Made by a program: the position numbers and the translations under genes. The notes under the pieces are model-generated. The model was not told the DNA's origin. It made no database searches and saw only the letters and a list, made by a program, of their open reading frames with translations. From NCBI GenBank assembly GCA_002600635.1, contig CP021371.1:4231001-4295000 (forward strand): 64,000 bases of DNA. Direction: 5' to 3'. Below are positions 27,908 to 36,142 of this stretch, one piece after another. Each line of letters begins with the position of its first letter. Within the stretch, counting starts at the first letter, position 1. The stretch comes from Rhizobium sp. ACO-34A (lineage in GTDB: Bacteria > Pseudomonadota > Alphaproteobacteria > Rhizobiales > Rhizobiaceae).

Positions 27908-28654
27908 ATGACAAAGATCACCGGCCATCGCGGCGCTCGCAACCTCTGGCCCGAAAACGGTCTCACCGGCTTCCGCAACGTGCTTGCGCTTGGCGTCGAC
28001 GCCGTGGAATTCGACGTTCACCTGACGGATGCGGGAGAACTGATCGTCATCCACGATGCAACGCTCGACCGCACCACCGAGGGCACCGGCCCGGTTCGCG
28101 CGCTTTCGCCTGAGACCCGCAGGACGACCAAACTGAAAGGCTCGGACGATACGATCCCGACCCTTGCCGATGTGCTTGCCGTTCTCGCCCCCTCGGGCAA
28201 GGACCTGCATATCGAGATCAAGATCGACGAAAATGGCAAACCCTATCCGGGCATCGTCGAAAAGGTTGTCGAGGAAACCATCCGCTTCGGCGTTACGGAA
28301 CGCTCGCACCTCACCTCCTTCGACACCTCGATCCTCGAAGGCTGCCGTGAAGCGGCGCCGCAGGTCGCCCGGCTTGTTTCTGTGAACAAGGACTGGGCCG
28401 ACCGGCAGGGCGGTCTTTCCGTCTTCCTCGACAAGGTCGATGGTCTCGTCGATATCGTCGCCATCCATCACGAGCTGATGCAGGCCGAATGGGACCTCAT
28501 CACCGCGCGGCTACCGCTCAACCGCCTCTGCGTCTGGACGCTCAACGAGGAAGCGCTGATCCGGCCCTGGCTGGAACGCGGCATCGGCCACCTGACCTCC
28601 GACAGCCCCGACCTTGCCCTGCGCCTTCGCGCCGGGATCACCGAACACGCATGA
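27908..28654 (+). CDS. Glycerophosphodiester phosphodiesterase family protein (UgpQ/AccF-like)
   Basis: A 248-residue TIM-barrel GDPD enzyme. The catalytic set is visible: HRGARNLWPENG (His7, Arg8, Glu15), EFDVHLT (metal-binding Glu/Asp near 38-40), IHDATLDRTTEGTG (second catalytic His near 50) and HIEIKI near 103. It has no signal peptide, so it acts on diesters after uptake by the upstream importer, splitting a phosphodiester into an alcohol and a sugar or glycerol phosphate. It is 33 bp after the permease gene. AccF, which cleaves agrocinopines, belongs to this family; glycerophosphodiesters are the conservative substrate. Confidence 0.87.
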   Translation: MTKITGHRGARNLWPENGLTGFRNVLALGVDAVEFDVHLTDAGELIVIHDATLDRTTEGTGPVRALSPETRRTTKLKGSDDTIPTLADVLAVLAPSGKDLHIEIKIDENGKPYPGIVEKVVEETIRFGVTERSHLTSFDTSILEGCREAAPQVARLVSVNKDWADRQGGLSVFLDKVDGLVDIVAIHHELMQAEWDLITARLPLNRLCVWTLNEEALIRPWLERGIGHLTSDSPDLALRLRAGITEHA

Positions 28655-28682
28655 CCTTCCTCACACCTATCGGGAGATAACC

Positions 28683-29597
28683 ATGAACAATATCATCGGA
28701 ACCGGCTTCAACGTCGGCTCGAAAGATGGCGAATTCGCCAGCCTCGAACAGGACCTGCGCGCGCTTGCCGAAATCGGCGTCGACACGGTGGAACTCGGCG
28801 TTACGAGTGTGGACCTCATCGCCGGCGGTCGCATCATCAAGGAACGGGCCGACCGGCTCGTCGCGCTCACCAGCCAGTTCGACTTCCGCTATACGGTGCA
28901 CGGCCTCGTATCCTCGAACTTCATGGACCCGGTGACCTGCCGCTACCAGCTCGACGCCGCCAGGGCTCTGGTCGAGATCTGCGACCGGGTCGGTGCACGT
29001 ATCCTCGTCCAGCACGGGGGTTGCCTGCGTCCCGACCAGATTGCCGAACGCGCCGGAGCCGACCTGCGGGAGCGCGAAGCGCTTTTCGAACTCGCCGAGT
29101 TCTGCAAGCCTTATGGCGTGAGGATCGCGCTGGAAAACATCTTCACCACCGAGCCCGGCCAGTATCGCCAGACGCCGGCCGAGGTCGCGGCGACCGTCAA
29201 GGCCGTAAACCATTCGAACCTTGTCGCGCTGATCGACTTCAGCCACGCCTACATCGAATCGACCTATCGCGGCCTCGACTTCCGCGACCAGCTCCGGGCC
29301 ATGGCGCCCGTCGCCGGACACCTGCATGTCCACGATTCCTTCGGCCGTCCGCAGGGCTTTTATCAGGGCTACCATCCGCAGGAAAACACCGCGATGGGTA
29401 TCGGCGACCTGCACATGCCGCTCGGCTGGGGCGACATCGACTGGGACGATATCTTCAGCGAGCTGGAATTCCTGCCCGACACCGTGCTGATGATGGAAAT
29501 CGGCGCCCGCTACCGCTCCGAACAGCCCGAAAGCCTCGAGCGCGCCCGCCATCTCATGGCGCTGAACGGCCGCAAGGCCGCCGTCGCCGCGGAGTAA
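28683..29597 (+). CDS. Sugar phosphate isomerase/epimerase (AP endonuclease 2-like TIM barrel)
   Basis: A 304-residue xylose-isomerase-like TIM-barrel protein. Metal-binding motifs are recognisable: LVQHGG near 110, IALENIF near 150 (Glu), LIDFSHAY near 183 (Asp, His), HLHVHDSFG near 212-220 and MMEIGARY near 272 (Glu). The start at 28683 follows GGGAGATAACC; a longer reading would overlap the preceding gene. The position after the diesterase suggests it handles the released sugar or sugar phosphate. Its exact reaction is unknown. Confidence 0.82.
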   Translation: MNNIIGTGFNVGSKDGEFASLEQDLRALAEIGVDTVELGVTSVDLIAGGRIIKERADRLVALTSQFDFRYTVHGLVSSNFMDPVTCRYQLDAARALVEICDRVGARILVQHGGCLRPDQIAERAGADLREREALFELAEFCKPYGVRIALENIFTTEPGQYRQTPAEVAATVKAVNHSNLVALIDFSHAYIESTYRGLDFRDQLRAMAPVAGHLHVHDSFGRPQGFYQGYHPQENTAMGIGDLHMPLGWGDIDWDDIFSELEFLPDTVLMMEIGARYRSEQPESLERARHLMALNGRKAAVAAE

Positions 29598-29745
29598 CCG
29601 TACCGGCTGCCGCCGGAGCCATCAACCGGCGGCGGTCGCTCCCGATGTAACGACCTTCAAACCAATGTCACATCGACCCGCTATCGGGTCATCGCCAGGC
29701 AGGTCCGCGAGGACCGAAGGACCCCGAAACCGCGCCGAGGGCCAA

Positions 29746-30732
29746 GTGTCGACGCTTCAGGACATCGCATCCAAAGCCGGCTGCTCGACAGCCACCGTCA
29801 GCCGGGTCCTGAACCGCAGCGGTCCGGTGAGCGAAGGCATGGTGCGGCGGGTGCGCAAGGCGGCCTCCGACCTCGGCTATCGCCGGACGGAACGCCCCGC
29901 CCCGATGATCCGGCGCAGATCCGCCATCGGTGTGCTGATCCCCAGCATCACCAATCCGGTCTTTGCCGCTTCGCTGCTCGGCATCCAGAACCGCATGCGC
30001 GTCTCCGGCATCGGCGTACTGATCGCCCAATCGGACTACGACCCGGCGCGCGAGGCTGAGGCGATCGAATACCTCCTGTCCGAGAAGCCGACTGGCCTGA
30101 TCCTCACGGTGTGCAATCCGCTGAAGAGCGAACTGTCCCTGCCCTTCGCCATGCCACCGACCGTGTTGCTCAACAACCTGCCGACGCCGCGTTTTCCCGC
30201 AGCGGTGACGACGGACAACCGGCTCGCCGGGCAGGAAGTCACCGAATACCTGATCGAACACGGCCATCGGCGGATCCTTTTCGTCTCCGGCCATTTCGAA
30301 GCGTCCGACCGGGCAAAGCTGCGCTATGACGGCCATTGCGAGGCCATGGCGGCCGCGGGCCTGCCTGTGCTCGATGCGTTGCAGATCCCCTTCGTCACGG
30401 GTCACGACGAACTCGATCTCTCCGAACCGCTGAAGCGCCATCGGCCCACGGCGATCATCGCTTCCAACGATCTCCTTGCGCTGGGCGTCATCGGCGCGGT
30501 CAGACGCGAAGGCCTTTCCGTTCCCGGTGATGTGTCGGTCGTCGGCTTCGACGGCATCGCCATCGGCCGCCTGATCGATCCGCCGCTCACGACGGTGGAA
30601 ATGCCCGATACCAGCATGGGCGCAACCGCCGCTTCCCTGCTGCTCGACATCGCCGAAAACGCCGCAACCCCGCGTCACCTGATGATCGGCTACAAGCTGC
30701 ATGCCGGCGGCACCGTGCGTCGGATGGGCTAG
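29746..30732 (+). CDS. LacI-family transcriptional regulator
   Basis: A 328-residue regulator. The N-terminal LacI helix-turn-helix reads LQDIASKAGCSTATVSRVL (residues 4-22) with the hinge helix by about 55. A periplasmic-binding-protein-like effector domain follows (FVSGHFEASDRAKLRYDG; TAIIASNDLLALGVIGA; SVVGFDGIAIGRLIDPPLTTVEM). I choose the GTG at 29746 because it is 5 bases after GAGGG and puts the helix at the usual place; an ATG at 29665 would add 27 unusual residues. It sits between two importer operons and could regulate either or both. Confidence 0.84.
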   Translation: MSTLQDIASKAGCSTATVSRVLNRSGPVSEGMVRRVRKAASDLGYRRTERPAPMIRRRSAIGVLIPSITNPVFAASLLGIQNRMRVSGIGVLIAQSDYDPAREAEAIEYLLSEKPTGLILTVCNPLKSELSLPFAMPPTVLLNNLPTPRFPAAVTTDNRLAGQEVTEYLIEHGHRRILFVSGHFEASDRAKLRYDGHCEAMAAAGLPVLDALQIPFVTGHDELDLSEPLKRHRPTAIIASNDLLALGVIGAVRREGLSVPGDVSVVGFDGIAIGRLIDPPLTTVEMPDTSMGATAASLLLDIAENAATPRHLMIGYKLHAGGTVRRMG

Positions 30733-30834
30733 AGCAATTCCAGCAAAAGTGGAAACCGGTTTTGCGTCCGGAATTGCGTGAAAACAAAGAGATAGAGCAT
30801 TGAAGGCGATTCCGCTTTTGCCGCAAATGCTCTA
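30730..30834. repeat. Rhizobial intergenic mosaic repeat (RIME-like), copy 1
   Basis: The element is bounded by TAGAGCA and TGCTCTA and overlaps the stop codon of the LacI gene. It contains AGCAAAAGTGGAAACCGG, GGTTTTGCG and AAAACAAAGAG, wording I recognise from dispersed Rhizobiaceae repeats. The second copy, inverted, is at 37975-38083. It is probably transcribed as a structured 3' end. Confidence 0.75.
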
Positions 30835-30867
30835 ACGTTTTCATCTTCAACTTGCACCAACGGAAGC

Positions 30868-30884
30868 GCCGCCCTTCGGGCGGC
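30868..30884. terminator. Hairpin between convergent LacI and importer operons
   Basis: GCCGCCC and GGGCGGC flank TTC (a UUCG-type closed loop). On the plus strand it is followed by ACTTCTT. It lies 30 bp from the end of the minus-strand binding-protein gene, so it can serve as a shared, weakly U-tailed terminator. Confidence 0.55.
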
Positions 30885-30914
30885 ACTTCTTCGGTTCCTC
30901 GTGAAAGGCATGCC

Positions 30915-32180
30915 TCAGCTGCGCGGCAGCAGGCTTTCGACCTCGGCAGCGGCATCATCAAGCGCTTCCTTCGGCGAAGCCGTCTGCTCGACCACGCGCG
31001 ACAGGTTCTCGACGATCGTCTGGGTGACCTTCACGCCGTTGGAACCCGGGAAGGCATACCACGGGATCATGCGCGGCATCTGCGAAAGGCCAGCGACGAA
31101 GAGCGGGTTTTCCTTGTAGAAGTTGCCGAGATATTCAGGCGAAGCGGCAGCGAGTTCGTTGTTCGGCACATAGCCGGTGCCCGGCACGACGACCGAAGCG
31201 CCGAACGGACCGGCCGCGAACTTGATGAACTTCCAGGCAGCATTCTGCTTGGCGCCGTCACGCGTCAGCATGACGGCGGCGTTACCGCCGGTCGGCAACT
31301 TGCCGTTCACCGGATCGATCAGCGGGATCTGGGCAGTGCGCAGGTCGAACTTGTCGCCGACGTTCTTGATGGTGTTGCGCAGCGCGCCGGTGGTCTGGAA
31401 GGCAAAGCCGACCTTGCCGGCAACGAAGGCCTGCTCGCCGGCCTGCTTGGTGAAGACCGGCAGGCCGCCTTCCTTGACCATGCGATCAAGCAGTTCGATA
31501 GCCTTCTGGCCTTCCGGACCGTTGAAGGCGACAGCGCTTTCCTCGTCGTTCAGCATCTTGCCGCCCGCGCCGAACAGCAGCGCGGAGAACATCCAGTCGT
31601 CGCCCTGCCAGCGGAAGTCGATGCCTTCGTTGCCGTCGCCGAGCGCCTTGACCTTGGAGGAAAGCGCGATCACTTCGTCCCAGGTCTTCGGCGGGACATC
31701 CGGGTTGCCGCCGGCTTTGCGAACGAGATCGGCGTTGTAATACATGATCGGGTTCGACGTCGCGAAGGCGAGACCGACCTGCTTGCCCTTGACCTGGGCG
31801 AGCTTCAGTATGTTGTCCGAAAAGCCCTGCTCGGCCATGTTGCCGTCCTTGGCGATGAACGGAGCGAGATCGACCGGGATATCGCGCTCGTTGACCATGC
31901 GCAGGCGGTTGAGACCGATGAAAGTGATATCCGGCATCTCAGCCGTACCGGCCTGACGCATGATCGTCTGGATGCCTTCCTCATAGGTCGCGGAAGGATT
32001 GGCGAAGGTGATCTTGATATCCGGATTTTCTTCCATGAACTTCTTCGAGATCGTGTCCATCACGTCCTTGAAGAAGCCGGGCATCGGATAGTGAACATTG
32101 AGCGTCGTTTCGGCATGGGCCGGAACGATCGTCGCCAGCGTCACGGCCGCCGCGGCAATCGCCTTTTTGAAGAGAGTCAT
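30915..32180 (-). CDS. Extracellular solute-binding protein, family 1 (UgpB-like)
   Basis: A 421-residue periplasmic binding protein of SBP family 1. The Sec signal is cleaved after PAHA (about residue 23), leaving ETTLNVHY. Features such as MPDITFIGLNRLRMV, TSNPIMYYNADLVRKAGG near 140 and the late GYVPNNELA resemble UgpB and maltose-type proteins that bind glycerol-3-phosphate, glycerophosphodiesters or oligosaccharides. It is the last gene of a five-gene minus-strand operon that begins with a phosphodiesterase gene, which favours a phosphorylated ligand. That ligand is inferred. Confidence 0.85.
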   Translation of the reverse strand: MTLFKKAIAAAAVTLATIVPAHAETTLNVHYPMPGFFKDVMDTISKKFMEENPDIKITFANPSATYEEGIQTIMRQAGTAEMPDITFIGLNRLRMVNERDIPVDLAPFIAKDGNMAEQGFSDNILKLAQVKGKQVGLAFATSNPIMYYNADLVRKAGGNPDVPPKTWDEVIALSSKVKALGDGNEGIDFRWQGDDWMFSALLFGAGGKMLNDEESAVAFNGPEGQKAIELLDRMVKEGGLPVFTKQAGEQAFVAGKVGFAFQTTGALRNTIKNVGDKFDLRTAQIPLIDPVNGKLPTGGNAAVMLTRDGAKQNAAWKFIKFAAGPFGASVVVPGTGYVPNNELAAASPEYLGNFYKENPLFVAGLSQMPRMIPWYAFPGSNGVKVTQTIVENLSRVVEQTASPKEALDDAAAEVESLLPRS

Positions 32181-32204
32181 CGCTGTGCTCCTGGGTTGGA
32201 CCGA

Positions 32205-33041
32205 TCAGCCTTTCAGACCGGTCATGGTGATGCCCTCGACGAACCGCTTCTGCGCGAACAGGAAAGCGAGGACGAGGGGAAGAGTGATGATGAGGGTCGC
32301 CGCCATCAGCGCGCCGTAGTCGTCGCCGGCTTCCGCGGCGCGGAAGTAGAGAAGTCCGAGCGGCGGCGTCGCATAGGCCTGATTGGTGACGACGATCAGC
32401 GGCCAGAACAGGTCGTTCCAGTGGGCCACCACCGAGAAGATCGAGAATGCCGTGATCGCCGGCCATGCATTGGGCACGATGACCCGCATCACGATGCCAG
32501 TCTCAGACATGCCGTCGAGCCGCGCCGCATGGATCAGGTCATCCGGAATGCCGCGGAAGAACTGCAGGAAGAGAAAGATGGCGAAGACCGAGATCGAGAA
32601 CGGTGCAACGAGCGCAAAGTAGCTGTTCAGCGCCGACATCTTGTCGAAGGCCACATAGAGCGGTAGCGCGGTCGCATGGATCGGCACCAGCAGGCCGAGC
32701 ATGACCAGCGCCATCATCAGCCGCGCCGCCCGGAAGGAAAGCTTGGCCATGGCATAGGCGCAGGGGATGGCGACCACGACCTGCACGATCAGGATCAGGC
32801 CGCAGACGACCACACCGTTGAGAAGCAGGCTGCCCATCGACACGCGGCTGAGGGCCTTGGAGAAATTCTCCACATAAAACCAGGTCTGCGGGATCAGCGA
32901 GAGCGACGACGAGAAGATATCGCTCTGCGCCTTGCCGGCCGTGGAGATCATGAAGATGTAAGGCGCGAGGAAGACGATCGCCCCGATCGTCAGAACCGAA
33001 AGTCGCAGGATACGGCCGAGGGAAAGGGTGTCGTTCATCAT
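32205..33041 (-). CDS. ABC transporter permease (MalG/UgpE class)
   Basis: A 278-residue permease with six membrane segments. The EAA loop reads IHAARLDGMSETGIVMRVIVPNAWPA near 170-195 and the C-terminal FVEGITMTGLKG is the signature ending of MalG/UgpE proteins. Its first bases overlap the end of the MalF-type gene by 4 bp. It pairs with that permease to form the channel. Confidence 0.88.
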   Translation of the reverse strand: MMNDTLSLGRILRLSVLTIGAIVFLAPYIFMISTAGKAQSDIFSSSLSLIPQTWFYVENFSKALSRVSMGSLLLNGVVVCGLILIVQVVVAIPCAYAMAKLSFRAARLMMALVMLGLLVPIHATALPLYVAFDKMSALNSYFALVAPFSISVFAIFLFLQFFRGIPDDLIHAARLDGMSETGIVMRVIVPNAWPAITAFSIFSVVAHWNDLFWPLIVVTNQAYATPPLGLLYFRAAEAGDDYGALMAATLIITLPLVLAFLFAQKRFVEGITMTGLKG

Positions 33042-33973
33042 GCGTAGTGCACCTTCCGGTCCATGACGCGGTACTGGAGGAACATCAGCGACACGAGGAT
33101 CGCGAGGAAGATCACCGTCATGGCCGAGGCATAGCCGACCCGGAGAAAGACGAAGCCCTCCTGATAGATGCTGAAAAGCAGAACCTCGGAAGCCTTGTTC
33201 GGACCACCTTCGGTCAGCGTCTTCACCGTCTCGAACACCTTGACCGCATTGATGATGCTAATCGTGGTGACGAAGAGCGTGGTCGGCCCGAGCATGGGCC
33301 AGGTCACGAGGCTGAAGCGCGAGAAAGCAGAGCGCGCGCCGTCGATCTCCGCCGCCTGATAGAGTTCGCGTGGGATCGCGGAAAGACCCGCCAGGAACAA
33401 AACCATGTTGAAACCGGTCGACTGCCAGACGCCGATGATCGCGAGGCTGGTCAGCACCGTGCTGGACGCGCCGAGCCAGTTCGGACCGGCGATGCCCACC
33501 AGATCGAGAAGGGCGTTGACCGGGCCGATGGTCGGATGGAAAAGATACTGCCAGACGGTCGCCATGGCCACGAGCAGCGAGGCTACCGGCAGGAAATAGG
33601 CCGTGCGGAAAAATCCCTTGCCCCAACCTTCCGCCTCGATCAGAAGCGCGATGCCAAGGCCAAGCGCCATGGACGCAGGCGCGACGATGGCTGCGTAAAC
33701 CGTGGTGTTCCACAGGGACTTGCGGAAGGTCCGGTCGCCGATCAGGTCGGCATAATTCTCGAAGCCGACGAAACGGAAGCTGCCGTAGCCGAGTTCGAAA
33801 TCGGTGAAGCCGAGAAAGATCACCGCAATCGTCGGCAGGATGATGAAAAGCAGCATCAGCACGAGCGCCGGCGCGGACAGAAGGAGCGCAATGCGCGCCT
33901 CCCGGCGTTGCGCGATCTTTGCCGGCGATTGAGCCGAACCCACCTGCATGCCGTCGAAAGCGAGGCTAGCCAT
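33038..33973 (-). CDS. ABC transporter permease (MalF/UgpA class)
   Basis: A 311-residue permease with six membrane segments. The sequence FFRTAYFLPVASLLVAMATVWQ near 115-135 and the EAA loop YQAAEIDGARSAFSRFSLVTWP near 205-225 are typical of UgpA/MalF partners. It overlaps the ATPase gene upstream by 8 bp and the next permease gene by 4 bp, so all are translated together. Confidence 0.88.
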   Translation of the reverse strand: MASLAFDGMQVGSAQSPAKIAQRREARIALLLSAPALVLMLLFIILPTIAVIFLGFTDFELGYGSFRFVGFENYADLIGDRTFRKSLWNTTVYAAIVAPASMALGLGIALLIEAEGWGKGFFRTAYFLPVASLLVAMATVWQYLFHPTIGPVNALLDLVGIAGPNWLGASSTVLTSLAIIGVWQSTGFNMVLFLAGLSAIPRELYQAAEIDGARSAFSRFSLVTWPMLGPTTLFVTTISIINAVKVFETVKTLTEGGPNKASEVLLFSIYQEGFVFLRVGYASAMTVIFLAILVSLMFLQYRVMDRKVHYA

Positions 33974-35135
33974 GAAGCACCTCCACCCGATGCCCTGCGA
34001 CCGAAGCGACGGCGGCCGGCAGTCTCGCGCCGGTTTCGTCGAAGACCATCAGCGCTTCGGGAGCAATCCTCAGATCGACGCGCTGGCCGGCCGACAGGCC
34101 GATGGCCTCGGCTGGCGATATCTTGGCGACGACGATGGTTTCCATCGCCGCCAGCCGGGTGAACACTACGACTTCCGAACCGAGGAATTCCAGCCGTTCG
34201 ACACTCGCCGGCAGCCCACCTTCGCCGCTTGCCGCCAGCCGGACGAACTCCGGCCGGAAGGCGACGGAAACCGGTGCGCCCGCAACGAGATAACTGCGCG
34301 TGGCAAGTCTGATGTCGCCGGCCTGCACCAGACCGCTGTCATCGACCCGGGTCGAGATCACGTTGATGCGCGGCTGACCCAGAAAGCGGGCGACCTCGAT
34401 ATGGGCGGGATCGTCATAGATGTTGCGCGGCGTATCGAGTTGCAGCATCCGGCCGCCGATCATCACCGCCACGCGGTCCGCCATGGAAAGCGCTTCCGAC
34501 TGGTCGTGGGTAACGTAGAGCGTCGGCACGCCGGCCTTGCGATGCAGTTCGACGATTTCGCCACGGGCATGAACGCGCAGGTTGGCGTCCAGATTGGAAA
34601 GCGGCTCATCCATCAGGAAGACATTGGGATGGCGCACCATGGCGCGGGCAAGGGCCACACGCTGACGCTGGCCGCCGGACATCTGCCCCGGCTTGCGGTC
34701 GAGCAGGTGGTCGATCTTGAGCGACGTCGCCATCTCGTTGACCTGACGCTGGATATCGGCGCGGATCTGGCGCTGGCTGCCGATCATTCCGCCGATCAGC
34801 GGCAGGCGACCGGCCGTGCTCAGACGGCGCATGGCAAGCGGAACGGCGATGTTCTGGGCAGCGGTCAGATGCGGATAGAGCGCGTAGGACTGGAAAACCA
34901 TGGCGACGTTGCGGTCGCCGGCTGCCTTGTGCGCCACATCGGCACCGCTGATGACGATCTCGCCCCGGTCGGCATGGTCGAGACCGGCAACGATACGCAG
35001 AAGCGTACTCTTGCCACAGCCCGACGGCCCGACCAGCGCGATGAACTCGCCGGGTTCGGCTTCGAGGCTGACACCCTTCAGGATGCTGTTGCCGCCATAG
35101 GATTTTTCGATGTCGCGAAGGCTGAAGGCGCTCAT
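33966..35135 (-). CDS. ABC transporter ATP-binding protein (MalK/UgpC class)
   Basis: A 389-residue ATPase: Walker A GPSGCGKST (residues 36-44), signature MSGGQRQR near 153, Walker B VFLMDEPLSNLDA near 170, H-loop VTHDQSEAL near 207, and a C-terminal TOBE domain of about 140 residues. An unusual insertion follows the Q-loop (RRLSTAGRLPLIGGMIGSQRQI region, about 98-120), where UgpC is shorter. It overlaps the phosphodiesterase gene by 4 bp. Confidence 0.88.
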   Translation of the reverse strand: MSAFSLRDIEKSYGGNSILKGVSLEAEPGEFIALVGPSGCGKSTLLRIVAGLDHADRGEIVISGADVAHKAAGDRNVAMVFQSYALYPHLTAAQNIAVPLAMRRLSTAGRLPLIGGMIGSQRQIRADIQRQVNEMATSLKIDHLLDRKPGQMSGGQRQRVALARAMVRHPNVFLMDEPLSNLDANLRVHARGEIVELHRKAGVPTLYVTHDQSEALSMADRVAVMIGGRMLQLDTPRNIYDDPAHIEVARFLGQPRINVISTRVDDSGLVQAGDIRLATRSYLVAGAPVSVAFRPEFVRLAASGEGGLPASVERLEFLGSEVVVFTRLAAMETIVVAKISPAEAIGLSAGQRVDLRIAPEALMVFDETGARLPAAVASVAGHRVEVLHG

Positions 35136-35968
35136 TGGGCCGCCTCCACCGGAATTGCCGTGGCAGCGCGCGGATAGACCTCTTCGATGACCTCATCGAG
35201 AATGTAGGCGGTCGTCCCTTCAACGGCGAAGACCTCGCTCGTTACCTCTTCGCCGAGGTGATGCACCACGCCACCGACGAGACGCTCGCCCGGCATCTCG
35301 CGTTCCATCTTGTCGAGAATGAAAGAGGTTGGCGGTGCCCAGACGAGCCTTGTGCCATTGAGCGCACCCTGCCATGTCCAGTGCAGATGACCGCTGGCGT
35401 AGAGCGCCACGTCATGGGCCGCAAGGAGATCGATCAGATGCCGGCGTGCCGCGGGCGTTGCACCCCAGTATCCCGTATCGCCTTCGGAGGGATCGTCGAC
35501 GAACAGCGGCTTGTGGCCGAACATCGCCACACGGCGACCGTCGCAGGTCTCGAACTGCTCCGCCAGCCAGTCGAGTTGCATCGCCTCCTCGGCATGGCCG
35601 GAGCCGACCAGCAGGCTGTTGATCCCGATCAGCCGCCACTCGTCCACATCCTTGGAAAAACGATCGGGACCGGCAAGGCGCCGCCAGCGGGCAAGGCGCT
35701 CGTCATTGATCGGCTGGTGCGAGCCGGGCATGTGGCCGACATCGTGATTGCCGGGCACGATCAGCACGGGCACGTTGAGTTCATCGAGCAGCGCCATCGA
35801 AAAGACGATGTCGTCTTCCTTGTCGGCGCCGTCGATAGTGAGGTCACCGGTGTGCACGACGAGATCGGGTTTCACCGCCTCGATCCAGCGGCGGACCGGT
35901 TCCCAGTTGCCGTTGAAATGCGGCTTGGACGGACTGAAATGCGTATCGCTGATCTGGATGATTTTCAT
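35132..35968 (-). CDS. Metallophosphodiesterase (GpdQ/Icc-like class III)
   Basis: A 278-residue cytoplasmic calcineurin-like phosphoesterase. All five metal motifs are present: ISDTHF (Asp8, His10), VHTGDLT near 40, GNHDVGH near 73, FGHKPLF near 150 and ASGHLHWTW near 190 (GHxH). This order matches GpdQ and cAMP-phosphodiesterase-like enzymes that split glycerophosphodiesters. It is first in the operon with the Ugp-type importer, so it should act on the imported compound. It is unrelated in fold to the GDPD-type diesterase encoded 7 kb away. Confidence 0.86.
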   Translation of the reverse strand: MKIIQISDTHFSPSKPHFNGNWEPVRRWIEAVKPDLVVHTGDLTIDGADKEDDIVFSMALLDELNVPVLIVPGNHDVGHMPGSHQPINDERLARWRRLAGPDRFSKDVDEWRLIGINSLLVGSGHAEEAMQLDWLAEQFETCDGRRVAMFGHKPLFVDDPSEGDTGYWGATPAARRHLIDLLAAHDVALYASGHLHWTWQGALNGTRLVWAPPTSFILDKMEREMPGERLVGGVVHHLGEEVTSEVFAVEGTTAYILDEVIEEVYPRAATAIPVEAAQ

Positions 35969-36106
35969 GGGGCAGCACCTTGAAACACGGGGGGCGGGAC
36001 GTTGTCCGCGCTATTTCCGATGTGTGTAGGTGCTGTCCGTGTCAGTCGCTTAACGGCGCTTTTCAGCCTTCTTCCAATTCCGTCATGAAATCGTCAGAAA
36101 ACGATA

Positions 36107-36133
36107 CCGCGCCGGTGTCTGTGACCGGCGCGG
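36107..36133 (-). terminator. Intrinsic terminator after the FMO-type gene
   Basis: CCGCGCCGGT and ACCGGCGCGG form a 10-bp stem with a 7-base loop. On the minus strand TATCGTTTTC follows. It begins 10 bases after the monooxygenase stop codon and separates that unit from the importer operon promoter region (35969-36106). Confidence 0.78.
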
Positions 36134-36142
36134 CATTCTTGG

